Shown: in pieces, positions 33,428 through 42,955 of the stretch
Layout: every line of letters begins with the position of its first letter
How positions within the stretch are numbered: the first letter of the stretch is position 1
DNA from: Fragilariopsis cylindrus CCMP1102
Lineage: Eukaryota; Bacillariophyta; Bacillariophyceae; Bacillariales; Bacillariaceae
Reading direction: 5' to 3'
Assembly (NCBI GenBank): GCA_900095095.1
Contig: FMBT01000553.1
Location: 1 to 54,507, forward strand
Length of the DNA stretch: 54,507 nucleotides
Position numbers and translations under genes: made by a program
Notes under the pieces: model-generated
Seen by the model: only the letters and a program-made list of their open reading frames with translations
What the model was told of the DNA's origin: nothing
Databases searched by the model: none

Positions 33428-34740
33428 TACTTAAAAGATAAATAAATTAAATTAAATACCGTAATAATATCATTCCTCGCTTTTTCTTTTTAAAGAAATT
33501 CCAAATTGCGAACAACAATCGATCGGAAATAACGCTAATAAATGTTAAATACAATTTAATTATTATTTATTATTTGTTTCATTTTTTTAATTTCATAATA
33601 TTATAATTAAACTTGTTATGCAATTCACTCTATTGTTTGCTTTGATGTTTGGTATCAGAAGACGAAGACGAAGACGAAGACCAAGACGAAAAAAAAGAGA
33701 ACCGAATATTTTGTTACCAGTAGCTTTTGTGGCCATTATACAGTGCGCATAGGCGTTTCTGTTTTGATTCGATTTCTCGGTTGCATCATATTTGGCTCTC
33801 ACAATTAATTTCGATATAGTAATCGAACAGAACCCTTGGCTACCGCGTCACACATTTTACGAATATAAAGCGCAGTGAAAAAAGTGCATAGAGGAACATT
33901 TACTATTTTCATAAGAACATAGTACTAGTAGATGTGCATCATTGTTTTGTACCAGTAACCGTTTTCATCTCAATTCAATTCATGCCAATATCATGAAAAA
34001 GTGACTGCGACTCGATCAAAAGCAAGAAAATTGAAATATGTAATGTACCTACAATGACATATACGTTCACGACGTCGTAACTATTGTTCTCGACGGGCTA
34101 CAGTACTCGTTTGCGTAGTAAGTGATTCGACAAAAGCAGCTTACCTTAGCTTAATGGGCATTAATAGGCATTGTTATTTTGTCAATTTTTGATAGACAGT
34201 ATCAAATCAAATAGAAAGATTCAATAATAGGTCTGATTGATTAATACATCGAATGAGATGTCTACGCTAAAAAGAAGTGGTTAGCTCTAATTAGAGTAGC
34301 TCTAGCTAGAAAGATGCAATACTAGATGCAAACACGGGTAATATGTAGGTATATATCCCCATACCTCAAACGCATCTACTATATCGGTGTACTATTATTA
34401 TGCTGCTATTCATATGCATACAACTATTTTATGAGATTGTTGAAGGAGGTCAAAAATACGTTTCGATTCTACAAAACAAGTAGAGACGAAGTCAAATCGA
34501 TTGAACGACAAAAAATATTTCTTGCTTTGTGTGTGTGTGTGTGCGTTCACTGCACACTCTATGATAGTTGCTGTATGTATCTACCTCATAATCCTGTGAA
34601 AATGAATAGCAACAAGAAGAAGATACATTGACAATTGAGAAATAACGGTATTTGCTTTTTCTTTTATATACAACATTGGACTAATCAACAATTTGGCGAT
34701 ACGAATTAAGCGTAAATGATATTGTTTTAAACTTCAATCA

Positions 34741-34828
34741 GCGTACGTACTACTAGGTAGCTATAATGTATACGTGTATTATATGCGTACGTACTACTAG
34801 GTAGCTATAATGTATACGTGTAATATAC
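34741..34828. repeat. 44-bp tandem duplication
   Basis: Two adjacent 44-bp units (34741-34784 and 34785-34828) differ at two positions only, near their 3' ends. Each starts GCGTACGTACTACTAGGTAG and includes an inverted CTACTAGGTAG-type core. Confidence 0.9.
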
Positions 34829-35059
34829 GAGTAACTGGTATGAAGTTTGAATCGAATCAATCAGATGGGTCAAATTGAAGTGTGACTCATTTTAAATGAA
34901 ACTAGTCGAATTATTCGTTTTCGGAGATGAAGCGGCGTTTTGTCGCTCTCTCTTCTCGTTCACTGACACATTCACAACACAAAGAAAGAAAGAAATAAAT
35001 AAAGGGAGAAAGAATACCTTCATAAAAGCCACGACGTTTAACTAGTTGTAACAACAGTA

Positions 35060-35132
35060 ACCCGGTTAGCTCAGTTGGAAGAGCGCTCGACTTTTAATCG
35101 TGTGGTCGAGGGTTCAATCCCCTCATCGGGTG
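35060..35132 (+). tRNA. tRNA-Lys (anticodon TTT)
   Basis: Acceptor ACCCGGT/ATCGGGT has one G-T pair and discriminator G. The D arm is GCTC-AGTTGGAA-GAGC. The anticodon loop CTTTTAA gives TTT at 35093-35095. The anticodon stem CTCGA/TCGTG has one T-T mismatch. The T arm is GAGGG-TTCAATC-CCCTC. The A box (TTAGCTCAGTTGG) and B box (GGTTCAATCC) fit polymerase III promoters. A TTTTTT terminator lies about 20 bases downstream. There is no intron and no encoded CCA. Confidence 0.92.
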
Positions 35133-35941
35133 AACGAGATGTTGTGATATCTTTTTTGCCAGAGGTACCATTTGTTTACCTGAAGTATGAATACACATCA
35201 TTCATTCCATGGTTTTGCTCAACAGCAGTATCGTAATAAGGGATTCAATACTGAACGCGGATAAATGAAGGAATGAAGGAATTTGGCCATGAAGAAACAT
35301 GGTAAAAAAACTAATTCAAAGTTTTTCCCTACTGCTACTGTATTTTTCTTTTAACTAAAGTAAGCATTCGGAATAATGATGTTAATATGCATGAATGACT
35401 GTGATACGATAGCCGTCGACGAAGTCTCAGTCGAGTATATTATAAAATTGCAATGCATGTAGTACACGTAGCGTAGCGTCTATCAGCTGGTTATTGCGAC
35501 GATGATGATGATGGAGGTTGGCATTATGTTGATGCAAAATATGTCAATCCAGTAACACAACCACACTCGTGCGGTTCACCGTGTCAACTGCTTGAAGGAG
35601 CGGATGTAGTAGGAACACCGTAGCATTAGGGTTACCTCTAGGGTATTATATATAGAACACTCGTCCTGCTACTGTTTTTATTCTTCTAACTAGTAAATAA
35701 TAAAAATGATCTTAAGGGGTATGAATGACTGTGATACCAATATGGACGTCGACGAAGTCATTCGATATTACTATACAATTGTTCGAATACAGTACATTAC
35801 ATTTTACAGTACACGACATAGCGTTTATAATAGGTGTTGTTGAAAAATTCTTTTGATCTATACTATACTATATTCTATTCTAGGTTCTATTTTATTCTAT
35901 TATTGTATGTAATTGCATATTATCGTATATAGCTATTTTTA
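35133..35941. other. Intergenic region with a diverged ~100-bp duplicate pair
   Basis: Two diverged copies start GAATGACTGTGATAC and continue through GTCGACGAAGTC, a TATA-rich part and GTACACG..TAGCGT (about 35392-35487 and 35721-35832). They lie about 330 bp apart in the same orientation. No gene is seen. Confidence 0.5.
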
Positions 35942-36430
35942 TTATGAACCTTGACAACCTTCCCAGTAGGATGTTTCCTGTTCATCATCAAGTTCATCTT
36001 CACTATCACCGTCGAAAATAAATTCTGCAAACGCTCCTCCTCTATCATTATTACTATTAGTTGATGAGCTAAAAGAACCATCGAAAATATTATCAAAATC
36101 AAAATCAACCATACGTGTACTGCATAGTAAAGTTGATTCGGTTAATGTTTTTTGATGCCGTGTCCGCTGCCTTATTGATCGGGATAGTACTGAGGAATGT
36201 CTCTGCTTTTGAACTATTAGCTGCTGCTGCTGCTGCTGCTGCTGCTTTTCTTTATCCTGCCTTATTTGCTGCCATCGACGACATCCGTCTTTCTTTATTA
36301 AGAACACTACTACAGCCGCTGCCATATTATTAGAGGTTGATTGTACCTTTTTAAATACTATTGAGTTTTCTATATATTTCATTCTTATTATTTGTGTTCG
36401 TTGTTGCTGTTGTTGTTGCTGCTGCATCAT
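35942..36430 (-). CDS. Orphan protein carrying only a receptor-type C-terminal tail
   Basis: 162 residues beginning MMQQQQQQQQ. It has a short hydrophobic stretch too short to span a membrane (MAAAVVVFLI), a second poly-Gln run and a basic segment. The C-terminal ~55 residues match the end of the receptor gene 5 kb away. NIFDG, then AEFIFDGDSEDELDDE, then YWEGCQGS here correspond to NIFDG, SEFVFDGDDEDEINDE and YWSGCQNG there. No transmembrane helices are encoded upstream of this frame. It is either a truncated, degraded paralogue of the receptor or a small gene that keeps the tail alone. The tail is intact and ends at nearly the same residue, which argues against neutral decay. Same strand as the receptor. 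Confidence 0.6.
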   Translation of the reverse strand: MMQQQQQQQQRTQIIRMKYIENSIVFKKVQSTSNNMAAAVVVFLIKKDGCRRWQQIRQDKEKQQQQQQQQLIVQKQRHSSVLSRSIRQRTRHQKTLTESTLLCSTRMVDFDFDNIFDGSFSSSTNSNNDRGGAFAEFIFDGDSEDELDDEQETSYWEGCQGS

Positions 36431-37270
36431 GCTTATTATTAATATTAATATTACTATTACGCTGTTCTTTTCTTTTTTCGTCGTTTACTTGTTTTATGGG
36501 AGTTATGATTTATTTTGTGAGAGTGATGGTCCTCACAGCAGAAATCGCGCTTTCTTCTCTTACCAGTTCGCGACGTGCGCGAAGACTTTTGTGAAGGCGT
36601 CAGAATAACGCCTGGTCTACTTCAAGTTGTTGTCACACGATGCTTTTCGCATCATTACTCAACTTTGTGGTGGGTTTGAGTCAGTAGTGAGTGAGTCGTA
36701 GTTGAGTCGTTGTTGATGTTAAGTCTTGTTGAGTCGAGTGAGTCGAGTGAGTCAGTCTTGTTCATTAAACGACAACAAAACTATAACCATACAGTACGGT
36801 AATTGTAATATTAGTTTTGGATGACAACATGGAGCAAGAACCGGTGTTAATTTTATTTTTAGAATTTTAGAAACCGATCGACGCACCAGTCGACTCAACT
36901 ACGACTCAACATCAACAACGACTTAACATCAACAACGACTCACTCTCAACCAACAACTACGACTCATTCACTCGCTAAGTAAGATCACACATCAAACCTA
37001 CAAAGCGGATCAACAGCGCGAGCATTATTTTTTTTGCTTCGTAACTTAGTGTGCAAATTGATTTGATTTATCCGCGTAAGTTAAATTGTGCTGTCGGAGT
37101 GTGCCGTTGATTATTTTTTGCGTGATATTTTTTTACATGCACTGTTTGCGCCGCCATAGAAACTGCGATATGTTATATTATATCGCGTTCATCAAACACA
37201 TCACATAAATTTAATTTCTGCAAATATCATTACAGCACAGTAAATTGTAGTACCTACTGTAGTGCATGCA
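36431..37270. other. Divergent intergenic region with a large inverted repeat
   Basis: This is the upstream region of both the orphan tail gene (-) and the gene at 37271 (+). Most of the centre is taken by the inverted repeat at 36689-36974. No gene is seen. Confidence 0.4.
36689..36974. repeat. Inverted repeat built from GAGTCG/GTTGTTGATGTTAA units
   Basis: The left arm (about 36689-36725, with TGAGTCGTAGTTGAGTCG then TTGTTGATGTTAAGTC) is complementary to sequence at about 36891-36974. There the same words appear in reverse complement and partly twice. The loop is about 165 bp. GAGTCGAGTGAGTC tracts adjoin the left arm, resembling the tracts at 23195-23403. Confidence 0.7.
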
Positions 37271-38080
37271 ATGGCTCTAATCAAAAGGTTCAGGATGGAG
37301 GATGTGAAAAATAGAAAGGATAGGAATAATTTTCTTGACATTCCGAAAGAATTCTTTCTTAAAACTTTTCTTAAGAGAAGCCGAACATCTGAGAAAACGA
37401 TAGCATTATATGAGTACGACGACTTCAACTTAGCATTGGATGAGTACGACTTCAACTTTCCTACAGATTCCGACAACAGCAACAACAGTTTTCTATTGAA
37501 GCCCGCAGTAGTACTGAAATCATGCTTGAGAAAAGATAATACAATATCTAAAAAGATGCATCGATTGTCAGTAAGATCATCCTATCAAGTTAAACTTCCT
37601 GGTTGTAAAAAATCACAGAAAATGTCCAGGTATATTTCATTTAATGAACGAGTAGAGGTATGGATAATTCAATCAATATCAGAGCTACTCATCAATCATA
37701 ATAATAACGAAGATGACGACGAGCTCAAACTACGTAGTCTTTGGTTCCAACAAGACGAATATGATACTATACTATTGAATCTTCGATATCTGATCCGAGC
37801 TATCAATGACGGTAAAGTGGGTAGAAATATATACTGCACTCGTGGACTGGAGCGGAAATTGAATGCGATTAATAAAGAAGGGGACGAAGAAACTACAACA
37901 TCACGTAGTAGCCTAGTCAGCAATTTATTGAAAGAACAAAAGGAACAATATCGTAACGGGATATACGATGCACAACGATTAAATCAAGTGTGTAGAACCA
38001 TATCAAGGAAAGACATTAAAGAAGCTACTAAATTGGGAATACTTGATGAAACAATTAGTCGGCAGATTTTACAAGATTAA
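37271..38080 (+). CDS. Uncharacterised protein of a diatom-type family (ISFNERVEVW / CTRGLE)
   Basis: 269 residues from the first ATG (37271). After a basic N-terminus and an acidic patch comes SRYISFNERVEVW, then LRSLWFQQDEYDTILLN, IRAIND, and CTRGLERKLNAIN. The rest is helical, with SNLLKEQKEQYRNGIYDAQRL and a closing DIKEATKLGILDE. The order of an SFxExVEV strand, LWFxxxEY, CTRGLE, then a helical EQ-rich segment and an A..G..DE ending is, from memory, that of a large family of uncharacterised diatom proteins. I cannot confirm this without a search. No signal peptide or membrane helix is visible, so it is probably cytosolic or nuclear. The frame is intact, and function is unknown. Confidence 0.75.
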   Translation: MALIKRFRMEDVKNRKDRNNFLDIPKEFFLKTFLKRSRTSEKTIALYEYDDFNLALDEYDFNFPTDSDNSNNSFLLKPAVVLKSCLRKDNTISKKMHRLSVRSSYQVKLPGCKKSQKMSRYISFNERVEVWIIQSISELLINHNNNEDDDELKLRSLWFQQDEYDTILLNLRYLIRAINDGKVGRNIYCTRGLERKLNAINKEGDEETTTSRSSLVSNLLKEQKEQYRNGIYDAQRLNQVCRTISRKDIKEATKLGILDETISRQILQD

Positions 38081-39447
38081 ACCATACCACATTTATTGAC
38101 AGCCCCCAACCCGTTTATTATACTGGTCTTTCTTATATTTTACAGTAGATAGTGGTTTGTTCGTTTTTCTCATAATCATGCAATCCACCGCCATAGCGTT
38201 GTAGCGTTGTCTCATTGTTATTAGGTATAACCGTAACAGCTATCCCGCAGCTTCGAATTTTGTTGTTGTGCCTCCACCCCAAAGATGAATGTATCGTTGT
38301 TCCAGTTGGTTGGTTATTCAATGGTATACAAACCAATGCAGGAGCATGCAGTCCCCATTAATATGATGAAATTGGGTATTAACTTATCCATGGCGACTGG
38401 TGATTTCACATTCTTTCAGAGCTATCGTTGTAAATCCAGAGTGTATCGGACGAAATTTCAATCGAAATCGTGTTTGGAGGGGAGGAAGTTAATTACCAAG
38501 ACGACGCAAAAAAAAAATCAAAGGTGTTACTAGAAATATGTGCCTGTAATCTTTGGGCGGTATCGGAAAAGGGGATCCGACAGCGCGCGCCTATCAATTT
38601 TCGTTTTCAAATTCCTCCTTTCAAAAATATCGCGCAACTTCTCTAAAACTGATTAAGCCAATCAGAATCGTTCAGTTATGTAAATTTTTCCTCTACACAA
38701 ACCCATCACTAAGAACTGTCTATCGTTGATACGATATTGAAGCAAATTTTCTTATTGCACATACCATCTCCTCTTTTTACCAATATTTGAGTGCTTTCAA
38801 AGATGATTGAGATGTAGAAGTTGAAGAATAACAATGGTAGACGCATCGGAGGTTTATGGTCTACAGGTTTTGCGTTGGTTAGGTGTGAAATGGACAAGAA
38901 TTGGGGAAGGAAAAGTGGTATTTTCATTTGCCTTTTTCTTATCATAAAACAAATTAAACAACAACAACAACAAGAATCATGTCTCTCTCCCCAGGAGAGT
39001 CCGAAAACAGCTAAATTAGTTCCTACAAATTCGTAATTTTTGAATCGTGGAAAAATTCAAAAATACTGTTTGAAATTTTTAATCGCGCGCACAGCTGGTT
39101 TTGTAAAAATGAGGGGGGCTGGGGTAAAATAATTAACTGGTCGCTGAGCGAAATTAGTAATTAGCAAATTAGTAAAAATACTAGATTTAGTACTAATTAG
39201 TAATCTTGAAATTCGTAAAAATACTGGTTTTAGAACAAATTAGTAATAAGCCTTTTTTTTAAAGGACTAGTGCATTTTTAAAAATACAAAAGACGTTAAA
39301 ACTAACGGTCGTATTGACAACTCCAACGGTTAAACTCGCTAAAAATTTACAACCAAGACTAGAAAATCTATGAATTTTGCCAGCCAAAAAGTGTTGCTTA
39401 TTAGCGAGGGTAGTACATAAAGATAGCAATGATAATAAAAACTAAAA
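38081..39447. other. Intergenic region upstream of the transposase gene
   Basis: No convincing gene. AT-rich sequence from about 39150 to 39250 repeats AATTAGTAAT and AAAAATACT words (about five copies). Two AACGGTTAAA/TAACGGTC-like words (39303 and 39325) recur near 42785-42810 on the other side of the transposon genes and may be subterminal motifs. Small open frames at 38133-38533 are not supported. Confidence 0.35.
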
Positions 39448-40356
39448 ATGATATTAACTGCAGACGGTATCGAACTGTGGGCTCAACAGACTCTCCGCTG
39501 GCCTGTTAGTCGCAAATGGAGCTCAGAGACTAATATGAGGTTCAGATCTGTTTTCGGGGCTGGTAGTATTGTAGTAGCAGACATTTGGAATAGAATTGAA
39601 GCTGATGGTGAAATTTTGAAAGGAGGTGAACCAAAACATTTGTTATGGGCCCTTGTATTGTTAAAAGTATACCAGTCCGATGAAGTCCATTGCGCTTTGG
39701 TTGGATGGCCGTCTGTTCCAACCTTTCGAAAATGGGCTTGGTATTTCATAGAAAGAATTAATGATTTGAAAGACAATATTATCAAAGTTGAATACCGGTT
39801 TAACGATTTAGATGATATTGTAACAACCAACTGTTTCATGTCTTCTGATTGTGTCGATTGCCCTGTCTTTGAATCATGGCCTTGGTCCAAGAGGATGTTC
39901 TCTAAAAAGTTTAACGGACCTGGTGTTAAATATGATGTTGGTGTTTGTATTAAAACTGGTCATATTGTCTGGTTGGATGGCCCATTTGTGGCAAGTGCTA
40001 GTGAATCGACCATTTTCAAGAACGGTTTAGGACAGCACATATGTGAAGATGAAAAGGTAGAGGTTGATTCAGGTCCAAAAGGTGATAGCAGATTGGTACA
40101 GCCACACGTAGGAAACGACAGCAAAGAAAGAAAACAAAAGTCTGTTGTAAGAGGAAGGCAGGAAGGTGTAAATGGAAGAATGAAAGTATACTCAGTATTG
40201 ACTAACCACTTTCATCACATGAAAGACGGTAGGGAGAATATGATGAACGCACATGGCCTCTGTTTCAAAGCTGTGGCTGTTATCACTCAGTTGAAAATTT
40301 CTACGGGAGAGCCTATCTTTAAAGATGAAGTTGAATATGATGTTAGTTACTTTTAG
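39448..40356 (+). CDS. DDE transposase of the IS5/PIF-Harbinger-like type, intact
   Basis: 302 residues, single exon, frame intact. The N-terminal part contains MRFRSVFGAGSIVVADIW and LLWALVLLKVYQSDE, typical of the helical region before the catalytic fold. The catalytic part has the first Asp region in SSDCVDCPVFESWPWSK, the second in CEDEKVEVDSGPKGD and the Glu in RGRQEGVNGRMK. Then comes a C-terminal KAVAVITQLKI..GEPIF block. This arrangement matches DDE_Tnp_4-like transposases that are abundant in stramenopiles (family knowledge, not searched). All three acidic positions are present, so the enzyme may be active. It cuts and pastes its own element. The convergent two-exon gene 0.6 kb away may belong to the same element. 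I could not find matching terminal inverted repeats with confidence. Confidence 0.8.
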   Translation: MILTADGIELWAQQTLRWPVSRKWSSETNMRFRSVFGAGSIVVADIWNRIEADGEILKGGEPKHLLWALVLLKVYQSDEVHCALVGWPSVPTFRKWAWYFIERINDLKDNIIKVEYRFNDLDDIVTTNCFMSSDCVDCPVFESWPWSKRMFSKKFNGPGVKYDVGVCIKTGHIVWLDGPFVASASESTIFKNGLGQHICEDEKVEVDSGPKGDSRLVQPHVGNDSKERKQKSVVRGRQEGVNGRMKVYSVLTNHFHHMKDGRENMMNAHGLCFKAVAVITQLKISTGEPIFKDEVEYDVSYF

Positions 40357-40924
40357 AATAGTAGGTGAATGGGAAGGGAAGAAGAGGTATAGTAGAATGT
40401 GCAGACTGTTACGATCAAATCTATATATTTAGATTTAGCTATAATCGAGTAGATCTATCAGTATTTTTAGCATGTTTTTCATTTTATTTTTTATTTTCAA
40501 ATATATCGTAGCCTCATCAAAACAGCAATGTGTGACTATGGCAAAGAAAACATACTAAAGGACATTGAAAAAATTCCATTGATACTACTAATTTGTACTA
40601 ATACTACTACTAAAGCTATGACAGAGGTGCAAAAAATGTGAAATATAAAATCGATTTATTTTTTAGAGGTTAAATAATACGATTTCTTTTTCTTTTTTTC
40701 TATGATAAATATAATTACAGTAACTTCTCTTTCCCGGGATTTTTGCAATGCAAAAGCAATGCGAAAGTTACATATAAGTTATCATTCCTTTACCCCCACA
40801 AATTCGTTTACAAATAGTTGTTTATTTCCCTTTCAATTTCATCTAAACCTTCTTGTAATGTAGCAAGAGGATCTACGTCCAAAGAATCGATAGTACTGAC
40901 AGATGAATTTCCCTCTTCCAATAG
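40357..40924. other. Gap between convergent transposon genes
   Basis: 3' regions of the transposase gene (+) and the two-exon gene (-). AT-rich, with a T-rich tract at about 40684-40699. No gene is seen. Confidence 0.4.
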
Positions 40925-42515
40925 TCAATATCCTTCAGGTAAATCTTTGTTATCATCAACTTCTTCTTCTCCGTCCTTCGGAGGTCCATCAATTTCTTCT
41001 TTCTTCCAATCCTTGGCTGCTGCTTGAAGACTAGAAACTGGTTCTTGTTCATCCACTTGAATAGAATCATTAGACCAATCACCATCAGAATTAGAATTAG
41101 AAACATCTGAATCTGATACAGGACCCTTGGCTTCGTTAGCAGCAAGCTGAGAGTTAGCCTGTGGATCAGGAATAGGCAAAGGTGGAGCAGGTGGTTGAGA
41201 GGACGCGTGTGGATTAACATATGGTTTAGTGGGTGGTCGTACTTCCTCTGCCTCATCACCTGTAACACCCATATCATCATCCTTATCCTCCTCATCTCTT
41301 TGTCTAACATTTTTAAAGTTCTTACCAGTTCCAACAGTAGCAGCTTTAGCACTACCACTCTTTGCCTTCCTAGGTGTTCTCTCTTCTTCTTCCTTATCGA
41401 CAGGAGCTACTCGAACCTTGATAGCAATAAACATTCCATCAATGGCATTATGTAAGATCTTCTGTGGCACGACTACTGTATCATCTTCTTCCTTGATAGA
41501 CATAGGTTCTCCAAAAGTAAAGTATCCAGTATTCCCTGTTCGCTTTTCATCTTGTCCTGGTACTTTTTCCTTCCTTTCTTCTTGAAAATCAATCATACTT
41601 TCAATTAGATTGCTCCCTTTTCCATGTGCAGCATCGAATGCAGCTTGGTACTCAGGATCAGACCACCACGGAGGGTCATAAACGACCACTTTCAACGTAT
41701 TTTTATCAATCCATTCATACAGAATATCATCAGCTGTCACATAATTGTGGGAGAGCATCCGAATATGATAGTGATTGAATCTCTTTCGTGTCTTGATACA
41801 TCTTGACATGAATTCACCTTTGACAATAGGAGCAGCAATGCCATTTGTAATTGGTGCACCCAAGAGACCAGTGACAGCAGCATGTTTGCTTCGAGGAGCT
41901 TTGTGCTTCATTGCACTGCTAGTGGCCGGAGAGGCAGCCTTTTTAGCTGGCATTTTTCTTGGTGGTGGTGTAAATGAAACTTGTCTTGGTGAAAATGGTT
42001 CTTCAATATCAGATTCTTCTTCTTCACTGGAGCTGTGATCTGATTCTTCAAGATCTTCAAATGCAACGCCTGCTTCTTGCGCTTTCTCTTTATGATCTTT
42101 ATAAGGGTCCTTCAATGTTTTTCCTCTTGCTGCTAGTTCTTTTGCTAAACTTGCCATTGACTATTATCAACAACAACAACAACAACAAAAGAAATAACTG
42201 TGTGAGTAGAAATCAAATTGGAATCAAAGCGAATCTAGAATTACATCAACAACTACTAGATGTACTTGCCTTCGCAACGTTATCGAAACTAGTTGGTTTG
42301 ATGTGCCTGAGTAAGTACTCAGAACTTCTATGATTATAAACTGAGCCAGGTGTTTTATTTGGATTCCACAAATCACCTTCTTCGCCGTCAGTTACGATGA
42401 AGTTCCAGAATCTATAACAGATAAGACGTTTATGAAGTGGTTCTCTTTCGTACCTTTCTTCTGATGGTTTATCCGCTTTTTTGTCCTTACCGGTTGCTGA
42501 CTTATTCCTTGCCAT
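40925..42515 (-). CDS. Two-exon protein of unknown function next to the transposase
   Basis: Exons 42515-42270 and 42160-40925 (493 aa). The 109-bp intron is in phase 0 and is best read as a GC-AG intron (donor GCAAGT at 42269, acceptor AATAG). It joins TSFDNVAK to SMASLAKELAARG. Exon 1 has a compact segment ICYRFWNFIVTDGEEGDLWN and SEYLLRHIKP. Exon 2 starts with acidic and basic low complexity. It then has an ordered region MSRCIKTRKRFNHYHIRMLS, VTADDILYEWID and VVVYDPPWWSDPEYQAAFD, and ends in an acidic Ser/Asp tail. The region is also rich in Lys/Arg patches (PPRKMPAKKA, PRKAKSGSAK), compatible with DNA binding. It converges with the transposase, so an accessory transposition protein is plausible. 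I do not recognise the fold. Confidence 0.65.
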
Positions 42516-42955
42516 TGTCTGTATTGTCGTACAGTTTAATAGACAAGTTTAAAAGAAAAGTGTGGTTTTTGTCAGCTAGTCATGTACGCAGTATTAATGC
42601 AGTTGTTGCTTTTTTTCACTTTTTTTTTTTTTTCACTCGATACTACCGTGTTAAAAAATAGTCATTTTTTTAGTACGCGTTAGACCGTGTTGTAAGAAAA
42701 GTCATAGTTAAGAGACAACTCCGTCCGTTATTGGCTACTTTGTTACCGGGAGCCGTTCTGGCGTGCCGTTCAGGTAATTTTGTTAACGGTAAACCAATAT
42801 AACGGTTAAAACTAAATCTTTAATCGCACTCTTTTCGTTTGGAATAATTTAAAACGCGCACCTCAAGTTAATTAATTACTAAAATACCTAGTACAAATTC
42901 TACGTAGCTTCTACGTAGAGACAACCTATCAACCTCCTCTTTTGTAGTGTCGACG
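42516..42955. other. Region between the two-exon gene and the LINE
   Basis: Contains a T14 run (about 42620-42633) and AACGGT-rich words at 42720-42810 (CCGTCCGTTA, TAACGGTAAACC, TAACGGTTAAAAC). The border between transposon end and LINE 5' UTR lies somewhere here but I cannot place it. Confidence 0.35.

Larger units (their letters stand above)
31945..35059. other. 3.1-kb intergenic region with MITE and tandem duplication
   Basis: No protein gene is supported; small open frames here lack coding character. It contains a (TG)n microsatellite (about 32439-32461), the MITE at 33235-33427 and the 44-bp tandem duplication at 34741-34828. The first ~150 bases are 5' flank of the receptor gene. Confidence 0.45.

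Noticed and set aside
38133..38533. Overlapping small frames on both strands between the diatom-type gene and the transposase
   Set aside because: Neither has a recognisable domain or a sensible end; they could be relics but cannot be supported.
39060..42880. Terminal inverted repeats for the transposase element
   Set aside because: Candidate AATTAGTAAT and AACGGT words match only in short stretches and partly in direct rather than inverted orientation, so no boundary could be defended.
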